Below are positions 16,665 to 26,321 of a stretch of 64,000 nucleotides of DNA, piece after piece (the stretch's first letter is position 1; every line of letters begins with the position of its first letter). A program made the translations under genes and the position numbers. The notes beneath the pieces were generated by a model. That model worked only from the letters and a program-made list of their open reading frames with translations. It was not told where the DNA came from and ran no database searches. The stretch is taken from NCBI RefSeq assembly GCF_014647415.1, contig NZ_BMPD01000001.1:310001-374000 (forward strand). Reading direction: 5' to 3'. This DNA is from Haloarcula sebkhae. Lineage in GTDB: Archaea > Halobacteriota > Halobacteria > Halobacteriales > Haloarculaceae.

Positions 16665-18050
16665 CTACCCGTTCCCGAGTCGGCCTCTGGCGGTCCCCAA
16701 GTCGAGACAGCGACTGTCTACCGACGAGTCGATTCGGTTGAGCCACCGCAACTCCATCACCGAGAGTCGGTAGTGACACGTCGATGGCTCGATCTGCTGC
16801 CAGTAGATGTACCGGACATCGGGAACTGGTTCGGCCTCGTCATATGCTTCCGGGAGATCGTGAGTTTCGAGATCCGACATCGGTTCCGGACCCGGTGTCT
16901 CGACAGGTGTGAAGATAACGCCGACACTACCGAGGAAGGCGACGTTCACGACGAGGACCAGTGCAAGAGCGCCGCCGAGATACGTCGTCTGATGCCGGTC
17001 GCGAAGCACCGTCGCGATCACCCCGACACCGATTGCGACGAACGCAAGGCCCGGAATGAGGTCAGTGTATCCACCAGTCTCGAAATCGACGAACAGTATC
17101 AGAAACGCGAACCACGCTGCGCCGACCGGAATCCACCAGTCGGTGCGTCCGACAACGCCATCATGGCCGGTGAAACAGCATCGAACAGTGTGAACGAGAC
17201 CAAGTCCACCGAGCAAGACGAACGGTGACGCCCATTTGAAGTGGACGACACCGGCGACAACCCGAGTGAGCAACGACGCGTGTTCTTCCGTTTGTAATGG
17301 GACGAGAACGACCTGAACGACCATCTCTGCGGCTGAGTGCCAGAGTAGGAACACTGGCAGCAACATGACGACGGTGAACCCGAGGCCGCCGGCAACGACA
17401 CGCTCAAGCGCCCGCGTGTCGCGCTGCTGAATCGCTAAGCCGACTACAATCAGCGGGAAGATGGCGCCAGCCTGCCAGTATCCCACGCTGGCTGCCGCAG
17501 CGACACCGCTCAGTGCCGGGTAGCCACGCGTGTACAGATATATCGCCAGTAACCCACAGAGAACGAGAAGATATTTCGCTTTGAACCCATACGCCGGACG
17601 GACAGCAAACCCCGGCAACAGGAACATCGAGAGGCCAGCCAGCGGCGCAACGATATCATCGCCGGTGACGTCGTAGACGAGTATCACAACGAGTCCGACA
17701 ATGGCACACACCGCACCGCACATCAGCACCACGCTGAAGAGGTGGAGGCGGTACATATCGCCGCCGGATAGCAATGCAAGTACCCCGGTCGTCTCGTAGG
17801 ACAGCGGAAGCTTCGGTTCCCAGGCGTCGACGTACAACCGACCGCCGTGTGTCAGATACCAGCCAAGATGCTCAAAGATCCCAGCGTCGGATGCCATGGG
17901 TGGTCGAGGAGAACTGAGTGTGATTGTCAGGAAAAAGTACAACTGTGTGCCGACGGCGAACAACACTGGAAACGCGAGTCGTCTATCGTGGGGATGGAGG
18001 GCAAGCGAGCGAAGCAGATCTCTGAGCTGGTCTTTGTTTCGTCTGCTCAC
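16665..18050 (-). CDS. GT-C type membrane glycosyltransferase (DolP-mannose type)
   Basis: A 461-residue protein with about 10-11 membrane helices. The first large loop has DAGIFEHLGWYLTHGGRLYVDAW followed by EPKLPLSY, the acidic-loop signature of ArnT/PMT-like GT-C glycosyltransferases, where the Asp is the catalytic base. It should use a dolichol-phosphate sugar to modify surface glycans. The C-terminal domain (YIYWQQIEPSTCHYRLS) is predicted outside the membrane. It stands alone rather than in an agl cluster. Its GC is slightly lower than the neighbours, which hints at a mobile surface gene. Confidence 0.7.
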   Translation of the reverse strand: MSRRNKDQLRDLLRSLALHPHDRRLAFPVLFAVGTQLYFFLTITLSSPRPPMASDAGIFEHLGWYLTHGGRLYVDAWEPKLPLSYETTGVLALLSGGDMYRLHLFSVVLMCGAVCAIVGLVVILVYDVTGDDIVAPLAGLSMFLLPGFAVRPAYGFKAKYLLVLCGLLAIYLYTRGYPALSGVAAAASVGYWQAGAIFPLIVVGLAIQQRDTRALERVVAGGLGFTVVMLLPVFLLWHSAAEMVVQVVLVPLQTEEHASLLTRVVAGVVHFKWASPFVLLGGLGLVHTVRCCFTGHDGVVGRTDWWIPVGAAWFAFLILFVDFETGGYTDLIPGLAFVAIGVGVIATVLRDRHQTTYLGGALALVLVVNVAFLGSVGVIFTPVETPGPEPMSDLETHDLPEAYDEAEPVPDVRYIYWQQIEPSTCHYRLSVMELRWLNRIDSSVDSRCLDLGTARGRLGNG

Positions 18051-18744
18051 ACCGGGTGTTTGTGTTCAGGTGACCAAAAGTAGAGACTAATTTAGAACAT
18101 ATGAAGTAGCTGAAGGCATTCACTGTTCGCATTACATATACAGCTACCGAGGTTAGGATTGTATTTGCAGTCTAATGCGTTACTCGCGGTGCCTTCCAGA
18201 CACGGGTCATATAACGGGGACTGCAACCGTTCGGAGCCCGCATTCACGGAGTACTCAGTCGTGGTTTGAGCTACAGAAACGGTAGTACAGCAGTGATATC
18301 TGACCGATAATACTACTATGAGAACATGTACTCATGTGGGTTAAAGTATTCCCTACTCGGCAGGATATTGTCTCAGACACTGTTGCGATCGCGAAAACCG
18401 AAATCGAGTCCGTATCAGAGTGTAGTTAGATACCTAATACTGGAACTGATCTGTCCTGCACAAGGACGCCTGTGCCTTCTTACGAGCGGACTGCCTTTGC
18501 TCCGACTCAACACGGCGACGCTGAACTGTGTTTGAAACGGTGCTCGGTACAGCGGCGTATAAGATCGACACCCCACAGAACAACTCCGCTTGCCAACAAA
18601 CGTACTGATCGGCACACCGACAGTCCGGTTGCAAGCCGAACAGCAACGAGGCGGAGACGGGATTTAGTATAGCGATCACTAATTTATCAATGCCATTCGC
18701 CGAACGCGTCGGCCTTTTACCAGTTGGCCCAGTAGAGGACCCTA
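18051..18744. other. 694-nt AT-richer gap without a credible gene
   Basis: No ORF here has haloarchaeal codon use or a recognisable motif; the longest frames are 60-80 residues and Cys/Ser-rich in ways typical of shadows. The text is clearly AT-richer than its flanks. It ends in the promoter of the RIO2 gene (CCTTTTACC, about 18712-18720, 25-33 nt before ATG 18745). It may hold a decayed gene or mobile-element remnant, but I cannot show that. Confidence 0.5.
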
Positions 18745-19653
18745 ATGGTCCAGAACGTGGCTTCAGTGATGGCGGAGCTGGAACCCGAGGACTTCCATCT
18801 GCTCTCTGGCGTCGAACAGGGGATGCGGTTCTCGGAGTACGTCGCCCGCGAGAAGTTGACCGAGTTCTCCCGGCTGACGACGGAAGACGTCGACTACCGA
18901 CTCGACCGGTGTGCGGACCGGGGGCTGGTCGAGCGCAAGACCATCCAGTACGAGGGGTTCAAACTCACGTTTGAGGGGTACGATACGCTTGCGCTGCATA
19001 CCTTTGCTGAGCGCGACACTATCGAAGGAGTTGGTTCGCCGCTGGGTGTCGGCAAGGAAAGCGACGTGTACGAGGCTCAGTCGTACAAACCGGTAGCGCT
19101 GAAATACCACCGCGAAGGGTACACCAATTTCCGCGAGGTGATGAAAGAGCGGGAATATACGGCCGACCGCGACCACGTCTCCTGGCTCTACACTGCCCGA
19201 AAGGCCGCCGAACGGGAGTACGATGCCCTCGAAACCCTGTATCCGGACGTGGCAGTTCCACAGCCCATCGATACGAACCGCCATGCGATTGTCATGGAGA
19301 AGATAGACGGCGTCGAACTCTCCCGAACGAAACTCGAACCGGAACAGGTACTGCCGATTCTGGATCTCGTACTCGAGGAGATGCAGACGGCCTATCGCGA
19401 GGGGTACGTTCACGCGGACATGAGCGAGTACAACGTCTTCGTCACGAACGAGGGCGTCGTCGTCTTCGACTGGCCCCAGGCCGTCCCGACCGACCACGAA
19501 AACGCCCGGGAACTGCTAACTCGCGATGTCGAGAACATCGTGAGTTACTTCGAGCGAAAATACCCACAGGAGATCAGCGACGTGGACAGAGACGCGGTCG
19601 CCGAGCGGCTGGCGACCGACGCGTTCGATTCTATTACCGAGTTTACCGAATAG
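18745..19653 (+). CDS. rio2: RIO2-type serine/threonine protein kinase
   Basis: A 302-residue RIO2: the N-terminal 90 residues are a winged helix (FRFSEYV-like start, RLTTEDVDYRLDRCADRGLVERK). The kinase part has the P-loop GKESDVYEA, VALKYHREG (ATP Lys), the catalytic loop HADMSEYNVF and the metal loop VFDWPQA. RIO2 acts in small ribosomal subunit maturation in eukaryotes and archaea. Length and domain order are standard. Confidence 0.93.
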   Translation: MVQNVASVMAELEPEDFHLLSGVEQGMRFSEYVAREKLTEFSRLTTEDVDYRLDRCADRGLVERKTIQYEGFKLTFEGYDTLALHTFAERDTIEGVGSPLGVGKESDVYEAQSYKPVALKYHREGYTNFREVMKEREYTADRDHVSWLYTARKAAEREYDALETLYPDVAVPQPIDTNRHAIVMEKIDGVELSRTKLEPEQVLPILDLVLEEMQTAYREGYVHADMSEYNVFVTNEGVVVFDWPQAVPTDHENARELLTRDVENIVSYFERKYPQEISDVDRDAVAERLATDAFDSITEFTE

Positions 19654-19892
19654 CGACGTTTTGGCCGCTAATTATCATCTTCTAGCTGCTCATCGGCGCG
19701 TCGGAGCTGTGCAGACCGCTGACTTGATAAATCATATAATGCGATATCAAATCAGTCAGGCCGTACTAGCCGGGTCGATACGAAACAGCGATGACAAGTC
19801 ACTTCTCGGTAGTGAGACCGAGTGCCTCGTGTCGGGCTCGATACGCCAGACAGCCGGACAACTGCGCTGGTGTACCGACTTCGTCGATTGAG

Positions 19893-19942
19893 TTAGGTCG
19901 TCCTAAAAATCGTAGGCGTTTTATATTATTAGGCAAGCCTAA
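19893..19942 (+). promoter_or_regulatory. Two DtxR/IdeR-type operators flanking a TATA box
   Basis: TTAGGTCGTCCTAA (19893-19906) and TTAGGCAAGCCTAA (19929-19942) are two palindromes of the TTAGG-N4-CCTAA type used by iron-dependent DtxR/IdeR/SirR regulators. The TATA element TTTATATTA (19920-19928) lies exactly between them, and the ATG at 19948 follows the second operator by 5 nt. A bound repressor would block TBP/TFB and RNA polymerase, so this is metal-regulated expression of the operon that ends in the DtxR gene. Confidence 0.75.
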
Positions 19943-19947
19943 ATAAT

Positions 19948-20193
19948 ATGGCAGGCGACGGTACTGAGTGCGGGGCACAAACGGGGGTGGTCCACGCAAG
20001 GATCGATGGCGGACCGTTCCGTCTTGTCGAGAGCGCTGTCGACACCGGGGTGGAGCCGACGGTCACTGCGGGCTTTGTTCCCAAGCCCCGACGACGAGCG
20101 GTTACCCGTGCTCTACCGACACTATCGGGGGGCGTCTGCCTGATGAGTGGCGACAGCGATAGCGGGATATCGGGGGGACTGGACGATGGATAA
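19948..20193 (+). CDS. Small ORF of iron-type operon, weakly FeoA-like
   Basis: An 81-residue ORF placed immediately behind the two DtxR-type operators and overlapping the next ORF by 8 nt. The order VVHARIDGGPFRLVESAVDTGVEP is loosely like FeoA (IDGG, then RL, then G..P), but this is too weak to name it. There is no membrane segment. Its place, with promoter and coupling, argues that it is translated; the function is unknown. Confidence 0.5.
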   Translation: MAGDGTECGAQTGVVHARIDGGPFRLVESAVDTGVEPTVTAGFVPKPRRRAVTRALPTLSGGVCLMSGDSDSGISGGLDDG

Positions 20194-20335
20194 ACGCCCG
20201 CAACGGTCGCGCGCTCGACTGTGGGCTTGGGCCTACGCGGTGGTCTTCGGGACCGATGAGCGGTCGACGGGGGAATCGACGGCCGGTACGCCCGCAGCAA
20301 GCGGCGGGGACGGGACGGATTCAGCGGAGCGATGA
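20186..20335 (+). CDS. 49-aa basic-start micro-ORF in DtxR operon
   Basis: The ATG at 20186 lies within the end of the previous ORF and the stop TGA overlaps the ATG of the DtxR gene (ATGA at 20332-20335). The 49 residues begin with a basic stretch (MDKRPQRSRARLWAWAYAVV) and end in a Gly/Ser/Thr-rich acidic tail. Perhaps a small membrane-associated peptide or a translational coupler; no family is recognised. Confidence 0.45.
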   Translation: MDKRPQRSRARLWAWAYAVVFGTDERSTGESTAGTPAASGGDGTDSAER

Positions 20336-20754
20336 GAACGGCACCGGAGTATCTGCTGGCGATCTACATCGCACAGCACCGGGACGACCCGCCAGTCGCG
20401 CCGGGAGAGTTGGGGGAGATGCTCGATCGGTCACCAGCGGCGGTGACGGAGATGTGCCAGCGGCTCGCCGAAGACGGTCTCGTCTCGTACGAGCCCTACG
20501 ATGGAGTGACGCTGACCGAATCAGGACGCGAGGAAGCCACAGAGTTACACGAGACGTACGTGACCGTCTCGTGGTTCTTCCGAGGCGTGCTAGATCTCGA
20601 CGACCACGAGACGGAAGCGATGGAACTGGCCGGTCTGGTCAGTCCGATGGTCGCGGAGCGACTGGCCGCCACACTACCCTGTGACGCCGAGACAGAACGG
20701 AGACAGGACGCCGCAGAGGCAGGTTCGGCGGCGTCAGATAGAGACAGCAACTGA
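20332..20754 (+). CDS. DtxR/SirR-family metal-dependent regulator
   Basis: The 140-residue protein has the DtxR winged helix (YLLAIYIAQHRDDPPVAPGELGEMLDRSPAAVTEMCQRLAEDGLV) and the start of the metal-binding/dimerisation domain (LDDHETEAMELAGLVSPMVAERL). It lacks the C-terminal SH3-like/FeoA domain. The usual Glu-His pair of the metal site (EH before the L-S-P part) reads Glu-Leu here, so metal sensing may differ. It is coupled to two small ORFs under two DtxR-type operators, so it probably controls its own operon. Confidence 0.82.
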   Translation: MRTAPEYLLAIYIAQHRDDPPVAPGELGEMLDRSPAAVTEMCQRLAEDGLVSYEPYDGVTLTESGREEATELHETYVTVSWFFRGVLDLDDHETEAMELAGLVSPMVAERLAATLPCDAETERRQDAAEAGSAASDRDSN

Positions 20755-21186
20755 GCGACTACTCCACCTCAAAGATCGGCGACATGAACGAGATGGAGAG
20801 TACGAGGATTACGGCCAGCCGTTCTAAGCGGCCGTTCGAACCCGAATCGCGACTGTAGACATCGGCCCCACGTTTGATCGGGGCTTCGTTGGATTGTCCC
20901 GGAGAGCGTCCGGCATCGAGCCGAGTTCGAAGGATCGATCCCACGTGTCGTTCCCTATAGACACGGTCTCGAACAACAGGCGGTCGCAGGGTGACGTATC
21001 GCCGGTCTGAGGCCGGCCACCGGTGTCGTTCTGCTGGCGGTGAAGCTCGGCCGCGGGGTCTGTATCGGCTCTGTATAGTGTACTCCCTGACTGTCGCGCT
21101 CCGAAGGTGTTGCCTGACTCCGAACGCCGTCATGCTATAAGTGTGTGGGAAGGCAACATAACTCATAACTTTCGAGGTCAACGCGA
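20755..21186. other. 432-nt gap upstream of the ABC transporter
   Basis: No convincing gene. A 140-codon minus-strand frame crosses the gap but is very Arg/Ser-rich and lacks acidic bias, so it looks like a shadow. The right end holds TATA-like elements (GCTATAAGTG about 21133-21142 and CATAACTCATAAC about 21157-21169) for the substrate-binding protein gene. Confidence 0.5.
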
Positions 21187-23136
21187 ATGCCTTATGACGC
21201 AGCTGCGGACACGAGTACAGTGACGCGACGGCGTGTCCTCAAGACCGCGGGCGCGTCAACAGTAGTGGCGCTCGCCGGTTGTAGCGCCGGCAGTGACGGA
21301 GGCGGGGACGGCGAAAGCCAGGGTGGCCAGAGCCTCGACCCGGTCCGGGAGCGGGCTGAGGTCACCGTCGACGAGATTCAGGAAGGCGGGACACTCAGGT
21401 TCGGCCTCGGTGCGGGTATCGATTCCTTCGACCCGTCATACAGCACCAGCGCGCCAGCCGGCAACGTCCACGGGCTCATCTACGAGAGTCTCATCACACA
21501 GGACGCCGCGGGGACTGTGTACCCGTGGCTCGCGAAGACGTGGGAACGGATGGACGTCCAGGAAGTCGAGGACGGGGCCTACGAGCCGTACATGGTGTCG
21601 GCGGAGACAGACGACGAGGGGAACCTCGTTGCCGACGACCAGATCATCATCAGGAACCCGGATGCTGGCGAGGTGCTGACAGTCAACGAAGCGCCCGACG
21701 CCGTCGAGGACGGCACCTATGGGATACAGTACCGGGCCGAACTCCACAAGGGCGTCACCTTCCATAACGGCGAGGAGATGACCGCAGAGCACGTCGCTCG
21801 CTCGTATGAAGTGCTGGAGAACTCCTCGATCTCGGCCCAGACCTTCGACTCCTTCCTCTACGCAGAGGCCGTCGACGACTACACCGTCGATATCTACGGG
21901 CAGGAGCCAGACGCCGAGGCCGACAGCCAGCTCGCGACGACAGTGTACCCAATGGAGCACATCGAGGAGTACCCGAATACGGGAGCGGACCCGCGCAACG
22001 ACCTGACGCCTCTCGGGACTGGTCCCTTCGAGTTCGAGTCCTACGAGGCCGAACAGCGCGCAGAGTTGAGTACGTTCGACGACTACTGGCTGGACGACCT
22101 CGGCCTCGACGCGTTGGAGTGGTGGGACGGCCCGGACGGGTTCCCGACGAGCCCGGTCGTCGACGAGGTTACGGTCTCGATCGTCACCGACGACGCGACC
22201 CGTGCAGCCGCACTCAACAACAACGAGATAGACCTCACCTACGGACTCACGAGCGACACCTACGGCGAGTACCGAAGTGCGGAGGACTACCGACTCAGTG
22301 TAACCAACGCCGGGGCATACAATTTCCTCCAGTACCCCGTCACCCAGTCGCCGTGGGACGACGAACGCATCCGCCGGGGCGTCAATCAGCTGATTCCGCG
22401 GGCTCAGATCGCGGAGAACATCTACAACGGGTACCGGAACCCGGCGTACACGCCGCTGCCTGAACTGGCCGCCGACGAGGGATCAGCCAACTACAAGGCG
22501 CTGGTCGAGGAACTTCGCCCACAGACGGAGCAGGACACCGAGTCCGCGACCGAACTGCTGGCGGAGGCCGTCGACGACCTTGGCGTCGAGACACCCATCG
22601 AGGCGACAATCGAGACCAACACCTCCGACGACCGGGTGCGCGAGGCCGAACTCATCGCGCAGGTGATGAGCAACACGGAGTTTTTCGACATCGGCGTCGA
22701 GACCTTCGAGTTCACGACGTTCGTCCAGCGCATCCTCGGTCCGGAGTACCACCAGCAAGGCCACATCGTCCTCATCGGCCTCTCCGGGACGTTCAACCCC
22801 GGGAGCTTCTACGACGCCGTCAACTCCATCGACAACTTCGGCCAGTGCTGTAACTTCCAGCGGGTCGATACCCCGGAGCTTGACGAGATCGCGACGGAAG
22901 CGCGGTTCTCAGTCGAGGCCGTCGAGGACCCCGCGTTCCGTGGGGAGCAGTACGACCAGGTGTGGCGAGGACTCATCGAGCAGGCCCCGAACAGCTACAC
23001 TGTCTTCGGGACGAACGTCTCCTCGCTGTCGACCGACTACGTCGGGCACAACACGTACACGTTCTCGGGCGGGATTCTTCCCTACGGGCTGCACGACCCG
23101 ACAGACCAGCAGGTCGCGTATCTGGACCGGGAGTGA
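21187..23136 (+). CDS. dppA: ABC transporter substrate-binding lipoprotein (peptide/DppA type)
   Basis: The 649-residue protein has a twin-arginine signal (TRRRVLKTAGAS) and a lipobox with Cys at 32 (ALAGC), then an acidic linker and the SBP_bac_5 fold: LRFGLGAGIDSFDPS, GLIYESLITQD, YRAELHKGVTFHNGEEMTAEHV, PLGTGPFEFESYE. It captures peptides, or another family-5 ligand such as nickel or sugars, outside the cell. It is the first gene of a five-gene transporter operon, 9 nt before the first permease. Confidence 0.9.
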   Translation: MPYDAAADTSTVTRRRVLKTAGASTVVALAGCSAGSDGGGDGESQGGQSLDPVRERAEVTVDEIQEGGTLRFGLGAGIDSFDPSYSTSAPAGNVHGLIYESLITQDAAGTVYPWLAKTWERMDVQEVEDGAYEPYMVSAETDDEGNLVADDQIIIRNPDAGEVLTVNEAPDAVEDGTYGIQYRAELHKGVTFHNGEEMTAEHVARSYEVLENSSISAQTFDSFLYAEAVDDYTVDIYGQEPDAEADSQLATTVYPMEHIEEYPNTGADPRNDLTPLGTGPFEFESYEAEQRAELSTFDDYWLDDLGLDALEWWDGPDGFPTSPVVDEVTVSIVTDDATRAAALNNNEIDLTYGLTSDTYGEYRSAEDYRLSVTNAGAYNFLQYPVTQSPWDDERIRRGVNQLIPRAQIAENIYNGYRNPAYTPLPELAADEGSANYKALVEELRPQTEQDTESATELLAEAVDDLGVETPIEATIETNTSDDRVREAELIAQVMSNTEFFDIGVETFEFTTFVQRILGPEYHQQGHIVLIGLSGTFNPGSFYDAVNSIDNFGQCCNFQRVDTPELDEIATEARFSVEAVEDPAFRGEQYDQVWRGLIEQAPNSYTVFGTNVSSLSTDYVGHNTYTFSGGILPYGLHDPTDQQVAYLDRE

Positions 23137-23145
23137 CTCAGTACG

Positions 23146-24099
23146 ATGAGCCTCAGACGATTCATCGCGGTTCGCGTGGCCGCGACGGTGCCGATACTGT
23201 TCGGCGTCTCGGTGCTTACCTTCGCGCTGGTCCACCTGACGCCGGGGGACCCCATCGACCAGATGGTCGCCCTGAATCCGCAGATTTCGGCGGCTGAGGA
23301 GGCAGCGATACGCGCCAGATACGGCCTCGACGGGCCGGTCTGGCAGCAGTACCTCACGTGGATGGGCAACGTCCTGCAGGGCGATCTCGGGACGGTCATC
23401 ATCGTCGACCAGCCGGTCCTGCCCTACATCATGGCCCGGCTTCCCGAAACCATCGCACTGGGGCTGTTCGGCTGGGCCATCGCGTTGCTGATCGCCATCC
23501 CGACCGGCATCTACGCCGCGGTGAACAAGGACACGCTGGGCGACGACCTCTCGCGGGTGTTCGCACTGTCGGGCATCTCCCTGCCGAACTTCTGGCTCGG
23601 CCTGATGCTCATCCTCGTGTTCGCGCTCTGGCTGGACCTGTGGCCGGTGCTGGCTCCGGACAAACCGCTACTCTCGACCGAGATGCTGTGGTATCTCGTC
23701 CTGCCGGGCGTCACCATCGGGACGGCGTCGTCGGCGACGCTGATGCGCGTGATGCGCTCGTCGATGGCCGAGGAAATGAACAAGGAGTACGTCACGGCGG
23801 CGCGGGCAAAGGGACTTCCCGAGCGGACGGTCGTATTGAAACACGTCTTGCGGAACTCGCTCATCTCGGTGACCACCATCGCCGCGTTCCTGACCGCGAG
23901 CATCTTCGCCGGTGCCGTCGTCGTCGAGCAGGTGTTCGCCTGGCCCGGCTTGGGCCGGGCCTTCGTCGGCGCGATCATCGGCCGCGAGGTCGACCTCATC
24001 ATGGCTATCACGCTGTTTACCGGCGTGACCATCATCCTCGCGAACCTGCTTGCAGACATTATGTACGCTGTGCTGGACCCACGAATCCGCTATGACTGA
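23146..24099 (+). CDS. dppB: ABC transporter permease, DppB type
   Basis: A 317-residue permease with six helices and the family opening RRFIAVRVAATVPILFGVSVLTFALVHLTPGDP-like start (seen in short pieces here), the EAA-type loop EYVTAARAKGLPERTVVLKHVLRNSL and VVVEQVFAWPGLG. It forms half of the membrane pore of the peptide-type transporter. It lies 9 nt after the binding protein and 3 nt before the second permease. Confidence 0.92.
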   Translation: MSLRRFIAVRVAATVPILFGVSVLTFALVHLTPGDPIDQMVALNPQISAAEEAAIRARYGLDGPVWQQYLTWMGNVLQGDLGTVIIVDQPVLPYIMARLPETIALGLFGWAIALLIAIPTGIYAAVNKDTLGDDLSRVFALSGISLPNFWLGLMLILVFALWLDLWPVLAPDKPLLSTEMLWYLVLPGVTIGTASSATLMRVMRSSMAEEMNKEYVTAARAKGLPERTVVLKHVLRNSLISVTTIAAFLTASIFAGAVVVEQVFAWPGLGRAFVGAIIGREVDLIMAITLFTGVTIILANLLADIMYAVLDPRIRYD

Positions 24100-24102
24100 C
24101 CC

Positions 24103-25140
24103 ATGAGTACGGACAGAGGACGCATCCGGATAACGGGGTTCGACGCCGACCGCGTCGAGTCCCGCGAACCGCTATCCGACTGGACAGAGACGAGAGACAC
24201 GGAGACAGAGGGACGCTGGACACGCGCCTGGCGGGAGTTCCGCCGGAACCGCAGCGCGATGCTCGGGCTGTACATCGTCATCGCGATGTCGCTGCTGGCG
24301 CTGTTTGCCCGTCCAATCACGATTGCCGGCGTCACCGTCCAGCCGATCTCGCTCGCACCGTACGACCCGGGCGCGATACTGTACGCGCAGGGGCTGGACG
24401 TGAGCGCCTACGAGGCCCCGTCGCTGGCCCACCCGTTCGGGACCGATGGCTCCGCGCGGGACGTGTTCTCCCGCGTGCTGTACGGCGGCCGGTTCAGCCT
24501 CTCTATCGGCTTCATCGTCGTCCTCGTCACCGCCGCGATCGGGCTGGTGTACGGCGCGGTCGCCGGCTACTACGGCGGCCGGGTCGACGAGGTGATGATG
24601 CGGCTCCTCGACCTCATCTTCGCGTTCCCCGGCCTCCTGCTGGCGCTGATTATCGTCGCCGTGCTCGGCAAGGGGTACTGGGAGCTGGTACTCGCGTTCA
24701 CGGCCATCGGCTGGGCCGGCTACGCCCGACTGATACGCGGCGAGATTCTGAAGGTCAAGGAAAACGAGTACGTGCTGGCGGCGAAGGCACTGGGGGCGCG
24801 GGACCGACGTGTCATCTTCAGGCACGTCGTGCCCAACGCCATCGCGCCACTGATCGTCCAGGCCTCCCTCTCTATCGGTACCGTCGTCATCGGCGTAGCG
24901 GCGCTCGGCTTCCTCGGGTTGGGCCTCCCGCCTAGCTCTGCCGAATGGGGCACGATGCTGGACCAGACTCGCCAGACAATCGTCCAGGGGCCGGGCGGGT
25001 CGATTCCCTGGTGGGTCACCGTCTTCCCCGGCGGCGCGATCTTCCTGTTCGTGATGTCGATGAACCTCATCGGCGACGGCATCAACGACGCGCTGGACGC
25101 ACAGGAGGGCGAGGACGTGGCCCGCGGGGGCGAGGTCTGA
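24103..25140 (+). CDS. dppC: ABC transporter permease, DppC type
   Basis: A 345-residue partner permease. It has a cytoplasmic N-terminal extension of about 55 residues, then REFRRNRSAMLGLYIV (OppC_N), the HPFGTDGSARDVFSRVLYG loop, and the EAA motif EYVLAAKALGARDRRVIFRHVVPN. The stop TGA at 25138-25140 shares its last base with the start ATG of the next gene (TGATG), so translation is coupled. Confidence 0.92.
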   Translation: MSTDRGRIRITGFDADRVESREPLSDWTETRDTETEGRWTRAWREFRRNRSAMLGLYIVIAMSLLALFARPITIAGVTVQPISLAPYDPGAILYAQGLDVSAYEAPSLAHPFGTDGSARDVFSRVLYGGRFSLSIGFIVVLVTAAIGLVYGAVAGYYGGRVDEVMMRLLDLIFAFPGLLLALIIVAVLGKGYWELVLAFTAIGWAGYARLIRGEILKVKENEYVLAAKALGARDRRVIFRHVVPNAIAPLIVQASLSIGTVVIGVAALGFLGLGLPPSSAEWGTMLDQTRQTIVQGPGGSIPWWVTVFPGGAIFLFVMSMNLIGDGINDALDAQEGEDVARGGEV

Positions 25141-26321
25141 TGGCGCTGCTTGAAGTCGAGGACCTCACGGTGAAGTTCTACACCGAGGAGGGCGTCGTCA
25201 CCGCCGTCGATGACCTCTCCTTTCGCATCAAGCGCGGTGAGAAGTTCGGCGTCGTCGGCGAGAGCGGCGCGGGCAAGAGCGTCACCGCGCTGTCGGTGAT
25301 GCGACTCATCGAGGAGCCTGGCCGTATCGAGAGCGGGACTGTCCGCTTCGACGGCGAAGACCTCATGGAGATGTCCGAATCCGAGGTCCGTGATGTCCGG
25401 GGCAACGACATTGCGATGATATTCCAGGACGCACAGACCGCGCTCAACCCCGTCTACACGGTGGGCGAGCAGATCGCCGAAGCGATCCGCCACCACCTCG
25501 ACTACGGCGACGCGGCCGCCCGCGACCGGGCAATCCGGCTGCTCGACGACGTGGGCATCCCCGAGCCAGAGGCCCGCTACGACGACTACCCCCACGAGTT
25601 CTCCGGCGGCATGCAACAGCGGGTCGTCATCGCGATGGCGCTGTCCTGTGACCCCGACCTGCTCATCGCCGATGAGCCGACGACGGCGCTCGACGTGACC
25701 ATCGAGGCGAAGATCCTGGACCGCCTCGAACGCCTCGCCGAGGAGTACGACACGGCGATTCAGCTCATCACCCACGACCTCGGCGTCATCGCGGAGATGT
25801 GCGACCGGGTGATGGTGATGTACGCCGGCCGTGCCGTCGAGAAGGCGACCGTCGAGGAAATGTACTACGACCCGAAACACCCCTACACCGTCGGGCTGAT
25901 GAGCGCCATCCCCCGCATCGGCGACCGGCAGGACCGGCTCCAGACGATTCCGGGGACGATGCCCGACCTCGTGGAGGTACCCTCCGGCTGTAGCTTCCAC
26001 CCTCGGTGCCCCTTCGCCGAGGAGGAGTGTACGCGCAAGCAGCCGCCACTCGTCGACCCCGAAACCGGCGAGGGCGTTGGGCTGTCCGACCGGGCAGCGG
26101 CCTGTTTAGCCTACACGGGCGACCTCGACAACGAACTGGACTACGAGGTCGAAGTGCGAGGTCGAGCGGAGCAACCCGACGACGGCCAGCCTGACCCCCG
26201 AGTCCGGCGACCGGACTCGGAACCGGTCCGGACGGACTCCGATCCCGTCGGCCTCGACACCGACTTGCTGGACCAGAACGACGACGGGGAGGACGATGCG
26301 GGAGGGCTGAGCGATGGCTAA
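25140..26321 (+). CDS. dppD: ABC transporter ATP-binding protein, DppD type
   Basis: The 393-residue ATPase has Walker A GESGAGKS, the Q-loop [10 protein letters not shown], the signature FSGGMQQRV, Walker [13 protein letters not shown] and the H-loop LITHDLG. The C-terminal oligopeptide domain has [14 protein letters not shown] and then an acidic tail of about 70 residues. The start is the ATG at 25140, overlapping the permease stop by 1 nt; the longer frame upstream is a shadow of dppC. It overlaps dppF by 8 nt. Confidence 0.92.
   Translation: MALLEVEDLTVKFYTEEGVVTAVDDLSFRIKRGEKFGVVGESGAGKSVTALSVMRLIEEPGRIESGTVRFDGEDLMEMSESEVRDVRGNDIAMIFQDAQTALNPVYTVGEQIAEAIRHHLDYGDAAARDRAIRLLDDVGIPEPEARYDDYPHEFSGGMQQRVVIAMALSCDPDLLIADEPTTALDVTIEAKILDRLERLAEEYDTAIQLITHDLGVIAEMCDRVMVMYAGRAVEKATVEEMYYDPKHPYTVGLMSAIPRIGDRQDRLQTIPGTMPDLVEVPSGCSFHPRCPFAEEECTRKQPPLVDPETGEGVGLSDRAAACLAYTGDLDNELDYEVEVRGRAEQPDDGQPDPRVRRPDSEPVRTDSDPVGLDTDLLDQNDDGEDDAGGLSDG

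Noticed and set aside
20759-21181. 140-codon minus-strand ORF
   Set aside because: Arg/Ser-rich, not acidic, no motif. Only its last 20 residues are hydrophobic, which is not enough to support a gene.
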